DNA from: Roseobacter sp. MED193
GTDB lineage: Bacteria; Pseudomonadota; Alphaproteobacteria; Rhodobacterales; Rhodobacteraceae
DNA length: 64,000 nt
NCBI RefSeq assembly: GCF_000152965.1
Contig: NZ_CH902583.1
Coordinates: forward strand, 3,823,992 to 3,887,991
Direction: 5' to 3'
Shown here: positions 16,977 through 26,505 of the stretch, one piece after another
How positions within the stretch are numbered: position 1 is the stretch's first letter
How the letters are laid out: each line of letters opens with the position of its first letter
Program-made: the position numbers and the translations under genes
Notes under the pieces: model-generated
Seen by the model: only the letters and a program-made list of their open reading frames with translations
What the model was told of the DNA's origin: nothing
Database searches by the model: none

Positions 16977-17909
16977 ATGGATTATGAGCGGCTGATCGAC
17001 GAAGAAACCTGGGCCTTTATTCGCAAGACTGGTGAATGCTACCCCGAGGATGCTGTTGAGCTCAGCATCGCAGAACAGCGTGCGGTCTATAATGACATGG
17101 CCCGGGAGTTCCTGGCACCGCGCCCTGATCTGGTCACCAGCGAGGATCGCCTGGTGGAGCAGGTGCCAGTGCGTATCTATACGGCGGGAGACCCCACGCG
17201 CACGGTGTTGTTTTGTCATGGGGGGGGCTTCGTCGTTGGTGATCTCAATAGCCATGATGATGTCTGTGCTGAGATCTGCGCCCAGACTGGCTATCGCGTG
17301 ATTGCGGTGGATTATCGACTGGCACCCGAGCACCAACACCCAGCCATGTTTGAGGATGCCTGGACGGCGCTCAAATGGGTAATGGATTCTTATGGGGAGG
17401 GGATTGTCCTGATGGGGGACAGTGCCGGGGCAAATCTTTGTGCTGCCCTGGCCCATGCTGCGCGGGCGGATGCTGAGATCTCAACCGCTATTCTGGGCCA
17501 GGTGCTGATCTATGGGGCCTTTGGAGGCGATGTGAATGCGGGTTCCTATCTGGAGCACGCTCAGGCACCGATGTTAACCCGCAATGAGATCTTGTTCTAT
17601 ATGGACGTGCGCCGTCCGGGCGGTGATCAGGGGCCTGATCCCACCTATGCGCCATTACAGGATACAGATTTCGCCGACTTGCCGCCAACTGTACTGGTCT
17701 CGGCGGATTGTGATCCAGTGCGCGATGACAGCCGCGATTACCGCGATTGCATCCTGGCCGCCGGGGGGAGGGCGTATTGGGTCAACGAACCCGGACTGGT
17801 GCATGGCTACCTGCGTGCCCGCCACTCAGTCAGGCGGGCCCGTGATAGTTTTGAGCGCATTTCAGCGGCAGTCGAAGCCCTGGGCCAGGGGATCTGGCCC
17901 TATGACTAA
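16977..17909 (+). CDS. Alpha/beta hydrolase, hormone-sensitive-lipase family esterase
   Basis: A 310-residue cytoplasmic carboxylesterase of the bacterial family IV type. The oxyanion-hole motif HGGGFVVGD (about residue 80), the nucleophile elbow GDSAGA (about 144), the acid DCDPVRDD (about 248) and the histidine GLVHGYLR (about 275) form the expected Ser-Asp-His triad. It should hydrolyse short-chain acyl esters; the natural substrate is unknown. It stands between the acyl-CoA synthetase terminator and a convergent DUF4453 gene. The ribosome site is weak (GAAAGA before the ATG). Confidence 0.85.
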   Translation: MDYERLIDEETWAFIRKTGECYPEDAVELSIAEQRAVYNDMAREFLAPRPDLVTSEDRLVEQVPVRIYTAGDPTRTVLFCHGGGFVVGDLNSHDDVCAEICAQTGYRVIAVDYRLAPEHQHPAMFEDAWTALKWVMDSYGEGIVLMGDSAGANLCAALAHAARADAEISTAILGQVLIYGAFGGDVNAGSYLEHAQAPMLTRNEILFYMDVRRPGGDQGPDPTYAPLQDTDFADLPPTVLVSADCDPVRDDSRDYRDCILAAGGRAYWVNEPGLVHGYLRARHSVRRARDSFERISAAVEALGQGIWPYD

Positions 17910-17964
17910 GGGCGAGGTGTTCTGCTGCCCCTAACTGTCATGCACTGTCCCTTTCATCTCAGGC

Positions 17965-18537
17965 CTATCCAGCAAACTCTTCGCAGGCTTCGTCAGCCTC
18001 GTTGAAGTTGATCCAGCCAGCAGTTTTGAAGGCCCAGTTGGCATCAAAGATCATGGCATAGCTCCAGTCCCCCCAGACCTGATGCCCGTAGCGTACTGTG
18101 TCACCGACTTGGATCTGACCGATGAGCGGCGCCTCTGTGTTATGTCCGGCACGGAGCGCCGCAGGGGAGCTAAGCCAGCCGATACAGGCGCTTTCAAAGT
18201 CATCCCAGATGGGGAAGTGCCACAGTTTCCTGCGCTGGGCCAGATCCTGCAGGTCGAGCCATGAGGCCGAGCTGTCGACACGGCAGTTAGCCTGCTTCTC
18301 CATCTCCTGGACCTGGGCGACTTGCCGCTGTGCCTCGGAGCTCAGTGTTACGGATTTCCCTTGGCAATCGCTGTTGTCAAACAGCGCCTGTCCCAGGGGT
18401 GAGCCGAAGCAATAGCCCGCTTGATTGATGATTGCGTTGCGGGTGAACCAGAGATCGTTGCAACGTTCGTCTGCCTGGGCCGTCGACGCTATGAATGGCA
18501 GGGCAACAAGGGCTGAAACAAAATGGCTGAGGCGCAT
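17965..18537 (-). CDS. Secreted DUF4453 / YARHG-type protein
   Basis: The start at 18537 (MRLSHFVSALVALPFIA) is chosen because it begins a Sec signal peptide with cleavage near AQA and CGGAAG lies upstream. The alternative at 18582 adds 15 unlikely residues. The mature ~165 residues start with CNDLWFTRNAIINQAGYCFG, the YARHG-like motif, followed by a DUF4453 C-terminal domain with DFESACIGW and an SH3-like end (VGDTVRYGHQVWGDWSYAM). Six cysteines suggest disulfides in the periplasm. Such proteins are restricted largely to Rhodobacteraceae and have no known function. Confidence 0.7.
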   Translation of the reverse strand: MRLSHFVSALVALPFIASTAQADERCNDLWFTRNAIINQAGYCFGSPLGQALFDNSDCQGKSVTLSSEAQRQVAQVQEMEKQANCRVDSSASWLDLQDLAQRRKLWHFPIWDDFESACIGWLSSPAALRAGHNTEAPLIGQIQVGDTVRYGHQVWGDWSYAMIFDANWAFKTAGWINFNEADEACEEFAG

Positions 18538-18556
18538 TGGTACTTCCGTATTAAAT

Positions 18557-18595
18557 GAAAAAAGACCCTCATATGTTAGCATATGGGGTCTTTTG
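18557..18595 (-). terminator. Rho-independent terminator (bidirectional)
   Basis: On the minus strand AAAAGACCCCATATG pairs with CATATGAGGGTCTTTTTT around a short CTAA loop, with one bulge and T runs on both sides. It ends the phosphodiesterase-family gene just upstream and insulates the DUF4453 gene. Confidence 0.8.
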
Positions 18596-18615
18596 TTTAG
18601 GGGGAATTCTGCGCC

Positions 18616-19452
18616 CTATTTTAGGAACGGTTTGGCCTTCATACTATCCGCAATCGGCGCCCCAAGACGGTCCAGGATAGTGGGGGCCAGCTGTAGCTGA
18701 TCAATCACGTCACCCTGCGCCGGGCCTTCGGCATCGCCAAAGTAATAAAGGGCAGTTTCCTGTTGCAGCGCACTGCGTCCACCATGATGACCGCGTTCAT
18801 CCTGGCCATGATCCGCGGTGACGATTACCTCATAGCCGAGTTGCCGCCAGCGGGGAATGAAGGGGGCCAGCATCTCATCCATGACAAAACACGCGTGATC
18901 CATTTCCTGACAATCATGAAAGAACCGATGCCCCATGCTGTCCAATGTACAAGTATGCAGCATGCCATAGTTGAGGCCAAAACGCAGGCAGAGGTTGGTG
19001 AGGGAGCCAAAGAGATCCACGTCAGAGGGTGTCATCTGATTGGCCTGGCCATAGCCGGTCATGGTGTGGAACCTGCCATGGTTGATGGTCTGGCTTTCAG
19101 GTTCATCATATTCGATATCGCGCACGTAGTCGAAGGGGTGGCGGTTGAAAAACTGGGACCAGAAACTATGGGCAACACCGCCGGTCGTGCCCCCTGCTGC
19201 GCGCACCTGGCTAAAGACGTCTTTGTGGCTGAGCCTGAATACATTGCCATTACCGGTACAGCCGTGCTCGGCCGGGGCCACTCCAGTGTGGATCGAGGCA
19301 TAGCAGCTGGCAGAAATCGAGGGCAGCACAGAGCGTAGTTTCCAGACCCGGGCATCGCCGCTATCGACCCAGCCTTCAAGGTTGCCAAACAACCGACGAA
19401 AGTTGCGATAGGGCACCCCGTCCAGGATGATGAGAAGCAGCTTTTTTTCCAT
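18616..19452 (-). CDS. Alkaline-phosphatase-superfamily (type I phosphodiesterase-like) enzyme
   Basis: The start at 19452 (MEKKLLLIILDGVPYRNFRR) has AAGGA 8 bases upstream; the longer start at 19488 does not. The 278 residues match the phosphodiesterase/nucleotide pyrophosphatase fold: the first metal Asp in ILDGVPYRN, the nucleophile region SISASCYASIHTG (a Ser/Thr near residue 50), a middle metal site in LDSMGHRFFHDC, and the C-terminal TADHGQDERGHHGG with Asp-His metal ligands. It has no signal peptide, so it is cytoplasmic. Some relatives act on nucleotide phosphodiesters and others are phosphoglycerate mutase-like. The exact substrate is unknown. It lies downstream of the membrane protein gene at 19587. 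Confidence 0.75.
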   Translation of the reverse strand: MEKKLLLIILDGVPYRNFRRLFGNLEGWVDSGDARVWKLRSVLPSISASCYASIHTGVAPAEHGCTGNGNVFRLSHKDVFSQVRAAGGTTGGVAHSFWSQFFNRHPFDYVRDIEYDEPESQTINHGRFHTMTGYGQANQMTPSDVDLFGSLTNLCLRFGLNYGMLHTCTLDSMGHRFFHDCQEMDHACFVMDEMLAPFIPRWRQLGYEVIVTADHGQDERGHHGGRSALQQETALYYFGDAEGPAQGDVIDQLQLAPTILDRLGAPIADSMKAKPFLK

Positions 19453-19586
19453 GACCCGAATCCTTTTATTCCGCAGGGCTGTTTGCACTCATCATTGCGA
19501 CAGAAATTTGAATTGCCATTCAAAAAACGGATGGCGAAGCCGCCATCCGTCGCTTTTCGACCTTTTCCTCGGGTCAATTGACCTGG

Positions 19587-20816
19587 TTATTCTGCTGGAA
19601 CAACGGCGGTCTGAACTGGGCCAATTTTGAAATGTTGACGGTTGAGGCGCAGCACAAGCACGATCATCATCCATTGCAATGTCAGGGCCAAGGCCGAGAG
19701 AACCCAGAACCCTAGGCCAAATTTGTCGATGATTTGGGCACCCACTAGGCCTTTGTTGATAAAGAAATGCAGCATTACAGACAGAGCCACGCCGGGGCAG
19801 ATTAGAGCATAGGAACCTGGAGAGAGCTTGCTGCCAAAGACGAAGTCAGAGAAGTATTTCTGTCGTGTCATCACCAGAAGGCCCAACAAGGAGAAGACGA
19901 TCTGTATCGTCAGGATCCGCGCCAACATAATCAGTGTTTCAGCCGGGCTGCCGTGCACCTCAAAGGCAGTGTGTAGCCCGTGGTTTTGGCGTAGCATCAT
20001 GATACCCAGCACAGTGAGCAGCGGCACGATGACCATCAACGTAGGGCCAGATTCGCGCGCAGTTCCATGCATCAACATCGAGGAAAATGCAGTAACGGAT
20101 GCATATGCTGCATAGAGCATGGCCGTAATCCCAAAGAAGGTGGAGAGGACCAGGGAGGTGCCAACCACAAGGGTGTTGCCGCTCATCGCGGCAGGGGCCG
20201 AGAGCCCCACGGCAACCATGGATAGGGCAAAGGCAGGCAGTAACTGGGCAAAGGAGTTATGCGCGGTCATGTCAAACGCGCCGCCCTCTGCCAGAACACG
20301 GCCCAGGAAATGCCCAATCAGGCGAAAGGCCCAGAGGCCAACCATCAAGAAGGCAACCATGGCTGCTGGGAACAAATATTCAACCACGCTCCATAGCTGC
20401 GGCACAAAGACCAGTCCGACAATGAAGCCACCATTGATGGTCATTGCAGTGGCCAGTGGTCCGGCCAGAAGGGTGGTTTCAGCATTGCTCTGGCGCAGCT
20501 TTTCATAGTCCTCCGTATGTTTGAACCGGGACAAGGCGGCAAAATTCCAGATCAGCATCTTGACGTTCAGGAAGACAAAGAAGGCAATACCGACCATGGC
20601 GATCACCACGGCGGCCTTCATAGGCGTGCTGCCATTGGCCAGCACCGCCATCAGGTCTTCAAAGACGGGGACCGGCTGGCCGGGGTGGGGGACCCAGAAC
20701 ATCAGATACATGAAAAAGGTGACGGCAAGGCCCCCCGCGCCAAGGGAGGCGAGAAAGTAGAGCGGAGAGTAGCTCTGGTCTGCGGCGGGGCCAGCAGGGG
20801 CGATAGATTCGGTCAT
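19587..20816 (-). CDS. Multi-pass membrane protein (possibly TsoY / TDT-like family)
   Basis: The start at 20816 (MTESIAPAGP) has AGGA 8 bases upstream; 20867 does not. The 409 residues form about ten hydrophobic helices. The N-terminal motif YSPLYFLASLGAGGLAVTFF is followed by FMYLMFWVPHPGQPVPVFED. This arrangement recalls the tellurite-resistance/dicarboxylate (TDT, SLAC1-like) fold, and I think it belongs to the TsoY family, some members of which are described as selenoproteins. That assignment is from memory and tentative. I see no in-frame TGA here. The substrate is unknown. An AT-rich region with repeated GGAAT motifs lies upstream (20820-20885). Confidence 0.5.
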   Translation of the reverse strand: MTESIAPAGPAADQSYSPLYFLASLGAGGLAVTFFMYLMFWVPHPGQPVPVFEDLMAVLANGSTPMKAAVVIAMVGIAFFVFLNVKMLIWNFAALSRFKHTEDYEKLRQSNAETTLLAGPLATAMTINGGFIVGLVFVPQLWSVVEYLFPAAMVAFLMVGLWAFRLIGHFLGRVLAEGGAFDMTAHNSFAQLLPAFALSMVAVGLSAPAAMSGNTLVVGTSLVLSTFFGITAMLYAAYASVTAFSSMLMHGTARESGPTLMVIVPLLTVLGIMMLRQNHGLHTAFEVHGSPAETLIMLARILTIQIVFSLLGLLVMTRQKYFSDFVFGSKLSPGSYALICPGVALSVMLHFFINKGLVGAQIIDKFGLGFWVLSALALTLQWMMIVLVLRLNRQHFKIGPVQTAVVPAE

Positions 20817-20900
20817 CGGCCTATTCCTAACGTGAAAATAACATTCTGATTTTGGAATATTAAACATGCTAAAAGTGGAATGTATAGGTCCAAAACGACG

Positions 20901-20927
20901 CAGGCCCGCGCAAACTGCACGGGCCTG
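20901..20927 (-). terminator. Hairpin terminator of the peptide ABC operon
   Basis: On the minus strand CAGGCCCGTGC pairs with GCGCGGGCCTG around AGTTT (11 bp, one G-T). It lies 31 bases after the ATPase stop. The T run is interrupted (CGTCGTTTT), so efficiency is uncertain. Confidence 0.6.
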
Positions 20928-20957
20928 AGAGACTTTAAAAGGAACTAATGAGCGGGA

Positions 20958-22595
20958 TCAGTTGCCAGCGCTCTCCATTTTACGGTTGGCAATTACCTCT
21001 TCCAGCCAGCCAAGACGCATCTCTGGAACGGAGCTGAGCAACAGATCGGTATAGTCATCAAAGGGTGGGCTCAGCACCTGATTTTTGCCGCCATAGCGCT
21101 GCACCTTGCCCTGATACATCACGGCAATTGAGTCGGAGATCGCACGCACTGTTGCCAGATCATGGGTGATGAAAAGGAAGGCAACATCCTCGATCTTTTG
21201 CAACTGCAACAGAAGCTTGAGAATGCCGTCAGCAACCAGTGGGTCAAGCGCCGAGGTGACTTCATCGCAGATGATCATCTTGGGTTTGGCGGCCAGGGCA
21301 CGGGCGATGCAGACACGCTGCTTTTGCCCCCCTGACAGTTCGGCCGGGTAGCGGTCGATGAAGTCCTCTCCCAGTTCGATCTCGTCCAGAAGTTCGATGA
21401 TCCGCTTGCGCTTCTCTTCGCCCTTCATGCCAAAGTAAAACTCCAGCGGACGGCCGATGATGGTTCCTACGGTTTGGCGAGGGTTCATCGCCACATCCGC
21501 CATCTGGTAAATCATCTGCAGCTCGCGCAGATCTTCTGGCGACCGCCCTGCCAGATCTGGGGTGAGCGTCCGCCCGGCAAACTCTATCTCGCCTTCGCGT
21601 GGGGGCAAAAGGCCAGTAATAACACGGGCGAGTGTGGACTTCCCGGAACCGGATTCCCCCACCACAGCCAATGTCTGCCCAGGGTAGAGATCCACATTCA
21701 CATTGTGCAAAACGTCGAACTGCGTGCCCTTATACCGTGCTGTGATATTGCGAACACTCAGCACCGGATCGCCATTTGGGGCTTTTTCCTCATGATCGAT
21801 CGAGCGGACCGAAACAAGCGCCTGAGTATACTCTTCCTGCGGGTGGTTGATGATCTGATCAACCGGCCCGTATTCGACCATATTGCCGTGTCGCAGAACC
21901 ATGATATCATCGCTGACCTGGGCCACAACGGCCAGATCATGGGTAATATACAACGCAGCCACACCTGTGTCGCGAATGGCTTCCTTTATCGCCATCAGAA
22001 CATCGATCTGCGTGGTCACATCCAGAGCTGTTGTTGGTTCGTCAAAAACCACCAGGTCGGGCTCTGGGCAAAGCGCCAGCGCGGTCATGCAACGCTGAAG
22101 CTGCCCTCCCGAGACCTGATGCGGAAATCGGTCACCAATGTTTTGCGGATCCGGCAGGCCAAGCTTTTCAAAGAGCACGCGGGCACGGTCTTCGGCTTCT
22201 TTGCGGCTGAACTTTTTCTGCTCAACTGCTGCCTCAACCACCTGATCAATGATCTTTTTGGCAGGGTTGAAAGACGCCGCTGCGGATTGGGAGACATATG
22301 TCACTTCACCGCCGCGCAGCTTGCGGATATCGCCAATGCTGGACTGCATGATGTCGCGGCCATTGACCCAGACTTCACCGCCGGTGATTTTGACGCCGCC
22401 TCGGCCATAGGCCATGGAGGCCAGGCCGATGGTGGATTTACCGGCACCGGATTCCCCGATGAGGCCCAGCACCTTGCCCTTTTGGACGTCAAAATCCACC
22501 CCATGCACGATATCGATGTCATGGGGTTTCTCACCCGGAGGATAGACCGTGGCGCCAATTTTCAGGCCGCGTACTTTTAGCAAAGGTTCGCTCAT
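20958..22595 (-). CDS. Peptide-type ABC transporter ATPase, DppD-DppF fusion
   Basis: The start at 22595 overlaps the permease stop (ATGA), which settles it over the upstream 22637. The 545 residues hold two complete ABC ATPase domains. Domain 1 has GESGAGKST, VSGGQLQR and LVVFDEPTTALD; domain 2 (from about 275) has GESGSGKST, LSGGQKQR and MIICDEVTSALD. The C-terminal oligopeptide-type extension is short. Both domains look active. It energises the DppB/DppC-like permeases encoded just upstream, importing a peptide, opine or similar solute. It is the last gene of the operon and is followed by a terminator. Confidence 0.9.
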   Translation of the reverse strand: MSEPLLKVRGLKIGATVYPPGEKPHDIDIVHGVDFDVQKGKVLGLIGESGAGKSTIGLASMAYGRGGVKITGGEVWVNGRDIMQSSIGDIRKLRGGEVTYVSQSAAASFNPAKKIIDQVVEAAVEQKKFSRKEAEDRARVLFEKLGLPDPQNIGDRFPHQVSGGQLQRCMTALALCPEPDLVVFDEPTTALDVTTQIDVLMAIKEAIRDTGVAALYITHDLAVVAQVSDDIMVLRHGNMVEYGPVDQIINHPQEEYTQALVSVRSIDHEEKAPNGDPVLSVRNITARYKGTQFDVLHNVNVDLYPGQTLAVVGESGSGKSTLARVITGLLPPREGEIEFAGRTLTPDLAGRSPEDLRELQMIYQMADVAMNPRQTVGTIIGRPLEFYFGMKGEEKRKRIIELLDEIELGEDFIDRYPAELSGGQKQRVCIARALAAKPKMIICDEVTSALDPLVADGILKLLLQLQKIEDVAFLFITHDLATVRAISDSIAVMYQGKVQRYGGKNQVLSPPFDDYTDLLLSSVPEMRLGWLEEVIANRKMESAGN

Positions 22596-23449
22596 CCGCG
22601 GCCTCCTTTCAGCGATGTAGTCCGGTTCAGCACCCAATCAGCCACCAGGTTGACCGAAATGGCCAGTGTGGCGATCGCAAAGGCAGGCATCAGAGCCGCA
22701 GGTATGCCGTATACGATGCCATCTTTGTTTTCCTTCACGATACCGCCCCAGTCAGCTTCGGGGGGTTGAATGCCCAGTCCGAGGAAAGAAAGGGTCGAGA
22801 CAAAGAGAACCATAAAGATGAACCGCAGGCCCATTTCCGCCACCAGAGGAGACAGGGCATTAGGCAGGATCTCACGGAAGATGATCCAGGCGGTTTTTTC
22901 GCCACGCAGGCGGGCCGCTTCGACATAGTCCATGACTTCGATATCTACCGCAACAGCACGGGCCAGGCGGTAGACGCGGGTTGAATCCAGCAACCCCATG
23001 ACAAGGATCAGTACCGGTACGGTCACCGGCATAACCGAGAGCACCACCAGAGCAAAAATCAGTGTTGGGATCGACATTACCAGGTCGACAAACCGCGAGA
23101 GCACCTGATCCACCCAGCCACCGGCCACGGCGGCAAAGAAGCCAAGCACTGAGCCGAGGGTAAAGGAGAGGATGGTCGCCGCAGTGGCGATAAAGATGGT
23201 CGTGCGTCCGCCGTAGATCATTCGGCTGAGCAGGTCGCGGCCGATATTGTCAGTGCCAAGCCAGTAGTTGGCTTCGGTGACACCATCAGGTGCGATGCCC
23301 AGCATGATCTCGATCCGGGAGGTCTCCCAGACATCACCGACCACTTCGGCCATGCCATAGGGGGCGATCAGAGGCGCAAAAAGTGCTGCCAGAAAGTAGA
23401 GGGCCGTGAAGAACAACCCGATCATAGCGGAGATAGGGATATTCTTCAT
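22592..23449 (-). CDS. Peptide-type ABC transporter permease, DppC-like
   Basis: A 285-residue inner-membrane permease with about six helices. The N-terminal oligopeptide-permease-C region (AALFAPLIAPY, then NYWLGTDNIGRDLLSRMIYGGR) precedes the BPD_transp_1 domain, which has the EAA-loop sequence EAARLRGEKTAWIIFREILPN that contacts the ATPase. Its ATG overlaps the DppB-like stop (23446-23449) and its stop overlaps the ATPase start, so the three genes are translationally coupled. Confidence 0.9.
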   Translation of the reverse strand: MKNIPISAMIGLFFTALYFLAALFAPLIAPYGMAEVVGDVWETSRIEIMLGIAPDGVTEANYWLGTDNIGRDLLSRMIYGGRTTIFIATAATILSFTLGSVLGFFAAVAGGWVDQVLSRFVDLVMSIPTLIFALVVLSVMPVTVPVLILVMGLLDSTRVYRLARAVAVDIEVMDYVEAARLRGEKTAWIIFREILPNALSPLVAEMGLRFIFMVLFVSTLSFLGLGIQPPEADWGGIVKENKDGIVYGIPAALMPAFAIATLAISVNLVADWVLNRTTSLKGGRG

Positions 23450-24402
23450 TTTGGGTGCCTCAGACGGGGGTTCGACAGAATGGCCACAATATCAGCCACC
23501 ATGTTGAGACCGATATAGACCGCGGCAAAGATCAGACCACAGGCCTGCACAACTGGCACGTCACGTTTGGAAACGTGGTCGACCAGATACTGGCCCATGC
23601 CGGGGTAGACAAAGACGACCTCGATCACCACGACGCCCACAACCAAATAGGCGAGGTTGAGCATCACAACATTGACGATGGGCGCGATGGCATTGGGGAA
23701 GGCGTGACGAAAGATCACCTGAAAGCCATTGAGGCCTTTCAGTTCAGCGGTCTCAATATAAGCCGATTGCATCACATTCAGGATTGCCGCGCGGGTCATA
23801 CGCATCATATGGGCCAGAACCACGAGGGTCAGCACCGCGACGGGCAGGGCAATGGCGCTGAGCTTGTCGCCCAGGGTCATGCTGTCATTGATCATCGCCA
23901 CCGAGGGGAACCAGCGCAGTTTCACCGCGATTAGATACATCAGCACATAGCCGATGAGGAATTCTGGGATAGAGATAGAAGCAAGGGTGACAGCCGAGAT
24001 CAGCTTGTCAGGCCAGCGATCTTTGAACCGCACGGCCAAAAGGCCCAGGAAGATAGCCAGTGGCACCGCGATGATCGCAGCCCAGAAGGCCAGGAACAGG
24101 GTATTGGACAGGCGTTTGGCTATGCTTTCGGTAATATCGGCGCCACTGGTCAGAGCAGTGCCCAGATCGCCGGTCATCGCACCGCCGAGCCATTGAATAT
24201 AGCGCTGGAGTGGAGGGTCGTTTAACCCCAGCTCTGCGCGCAGGTTTGCCAGCGCTTCCGGGGTGGCCGACTGGCCGAGGATCGACTGCGCGACATCACC
24301 CGGCAGGATCATCGTGCCGACAAAAATTAGGCCGGAGACGAGAAGAAGCAGGATGAGGCCCAGCGCAATGCGCTGAGCCAATAGTTTAACAATGAGAGGC
24401 AT
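23446..24402 (-). CDS. Peptide-type ABC transporter permease, DppB-like
   Basis: A 318-residue permease with the DppB-type N-terminus (LILLLLVSGLIFVGTMILPG, LGLNDPPLQRYIQWLGGA) and six helices. The EAA-like loop is ETAELKGLNGFQVIFRHAFPN. It forms the translocation channel with the DppC-like protein. It starts two bases after the solute-binding protein stop (24404) and overlaps the next permease by 4 bases. Confidence 0.9.
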   Translation of the reverse strand: MPLIVKLLAQRIALGLILLLLVSGLIFVGTMILPGDVAQSILGQSATPEALANLRAELGLNDPPLQRYIQWLGGAMTGDLGTALTSGADITESIAKRLSNTLFLAFWAAIIAVPLAIFLGLLAVRFKDRWPDKLISAVTLASISIPEFLIGYVLMYLIAVKLRWFPSVAMINDSMTLGDKLSAIALPVAVLTLVVLAHMMRMTRAAILNVMQSAYIETAELKGLNGFQVIFRHAFPNAIAPIVNVVMLNLAYLVVGVVVIEVVFVYPGMGQYLVDHVSKRDVPVVQACGLIFAAVYIGLNMVADIVAILSNPRLRHPK

Positions 24403-24403
24403 C

Positions 24404-25986
24404 TTATGCCTTCACCCACATTCTGAGAGGAGCGTAGCTGTTCATCAACGCAAAGCCTTTTGCGTTTTCGACCCAGCCATCCAGACGATCCGATGTCGCA
24501 TCAACAAAATCGTTGAACATTGGGCAGATCAGGCCACCTTCGTCGCGCTGAATTTCACCCATGTCTGCATACATCTGGGTCCGCTTCGCTGTGTCGAGTT
24601 CGGCGCGGGCGGCCAGCAGCAGCTGGTCGAACTGCGCGTTGTTGAAACGGGTATCGTTCCAGTCAGCTGTGGATAGGTAGGCTGTGGTGTACATCTGGTC
24701 CTGTGTTGGACGGCCACCCCAGTAGCTGGTGCAGAAGGGTTGCTTGTTCCAAACTTCAGACCAGTAGCCGTCGTTAGGCTCACGCTTGACGTTCAGGTTG
24801 ATGCCGGCAGAGGCACAGGACTGCTGGAACAGCGCCGAAGCATCTGGTGCGCCAGGGAAGGAGTTATCCGAGGTGCGCAGCAAAATTTCACCTTCATGGC
24901 CAGATTTCTTCAGTGATGCATCGCCTTTTCAGGGTCGTACTCACGCTGTTCAACGGCGGTGAACATTGGGTAAGAGGAGTTGATCGGGCTGTCGTTACCA
25001 ATCGAGCCATAGCCGTTCAGAACCTTGTCGACCATTTCTTGGCGGTTGATGCCGTATTTCAGCGCCATCCGCACGTCTTTGTTGTCAAACGGCGCGGTGT
25101 TGGCGTGCATGATGAACACGTAGTGACCAGGACCGGAAGTCGAGTGCACAGTGATATTGGGCGCCCGGTCAACCAGCTTGGCGGTACGTGGGGGCACCCG
25201 GTCGATCAGATCCACCTGGCCGGACTGCAGGGCAGCAACACGGGCGGTGTTATCGTTGATCACGATCAGTTCGATGGTTTCGGCATGGCCGATATCGCCC
25301 CAGTAGTTGGGGTTCTTTTCAGCCACGATGCGCACACCCATATCAACATCTTTGATGATATAAGGGCCAGTACCGATTGCAGCAGCCGGATCATCCATGC
25401 CGCCGCCGGGCTGGATCACCAGGTGATAGTCCGCCATCAGGTAGGGAAGGTCAGCGTTCGGTGTTTCCAGCTCAATAGAGACAGTGTCGCCTTCGGTGGA
25501 AATGTTCTTGATGCCACGCATAATGCCAAGCGCACCGGATTTGGTGTCTTCGCCAGAGTGACGCTCAAGCGTCTTTGCGACATCTTCTGCAGTAACGGAT
25601 TGGCCGTTGGAGAAGGTGATGCCCTTGCGGATTTTGAAGGTCCAGACCTTGGCATCTGCTGAAGCTTCATAGCTTTCGGCAACCTTGCCGTCCAGGCCCC
25701 CATCGTCGTTCAGTTCAACCAGGGCTTCGCCCCACAGGCGCACCAGCATTAGGGTGACCTGGTTGGTGGACAGTGCTGGATCCAGGCTGTCGGTGGTGCT
25801 GCCGCCCTGCAGGCCGATACGCATAGTACCACCTTTTTGTGGACCAGCGGCGCGCGCCTCGGTGGTCAGCAATGTGCCCGCTGCTGCGGCGCTGAAGCCC
25901 AGAGCTGCGGCTTTTGCCATGAAATCGCGGCGGCTCAGTTTGCCGACAACGGCATGGCGCGCCAGATAATGAAGGTGATCGTTCAT
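24404..25986 (-). pseudogene. Peptide-type ABC solute-binding protein with a one-base frameshift
   Basis: The first 358 codons give a periplasmic SBP_bac_5 protein with a Tat signal (SRRDFMAKAAALGFSAAAA). They read to EKAMHH and hit a TGA. Inserting one C at about 24917 restores HHLKKSGHEGEILLRTSDNS, which continues to the natural end MWVKA, 527 residues in all, a normal family length. The 3' part alone (24404-24883) lacks a signal and ribosome site. The protein should deliver the operon's substrate to the permeases. Because both permeases and the ATPase are intact, this may be either a recent loss-of-function mutation or a sequencing error. GGGAG lies before the ATG at 25986. Confidence 0.88.
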
Positions 25987-26505
25987 CGATGTCTCCCAGT
26001 TTTAGTTCCTGCAGCTTGCAATCACGGTCTGCGATCTCGGCAGCTTATTTTTTGTATGATGCGCCAAGATTTGCGCATTTGTCGCGACCTCGCAAGCTTT
26101 AAAAACGACACGCCAGGTCTGACGAAACTTCTGCAAAGCCCCGAAATCCGATTGGTGTCGCCTTCTCAAGGTGTCATGCCGCATTTGTGAGGTAAACCGA
26201 CATTTGCCCCCTATTTTTCCTAACTGATTACTTTTGGGGTTTTTGTGACGTCATGAGGAAATTTTTGTTTCTACAGCCGAGAGACGGATATTTTTGCTCT
26301 CAGAAATGAAGAGAATCCATGACCGTTATCCGATCATTCGGGGGAGAGTCGGCCGTTTGCGACATCAAGGTTTGTCTTGGCAATTTGCAGTGTGAACTCC
26401 AGCAGGGGCTGGATATGATCCAGGGGCCAACAAGAGCCAGAATGGCATCAGAGGGTAGGCCCTGGCGGGTAGAGAAAGACAGCAGATTAGGCGCAGGTGG
26501 CAGGG
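25987..26505. other. Gap with no recognisable gene
   Basis: This is the upstream region of the ABC importer operon and the region after dtd. It is AT-rich in its middle. A GCGC...GCGC repeat and a TTGTATGATG-like stretch at 26050-26090 could be regulatory, but I cannot assign a regulator. The 72-codon open frame at 26319-26537 runs into dtd on the other strand and lacks a ribosome site. Confidence 0.4.

Noticed and set aside
21474-22580. 368-codon antisense frame under the peptide ABC ATPase
   Set aside because: A shadow frame; the minus-strand gene has all ABC motifs.
24404-24883. Separate small gene for the C-terminal part of the binding protein
   Set aside because: It has no signal peptide or ribosome site and continues the upstream frame after a one-base correction.
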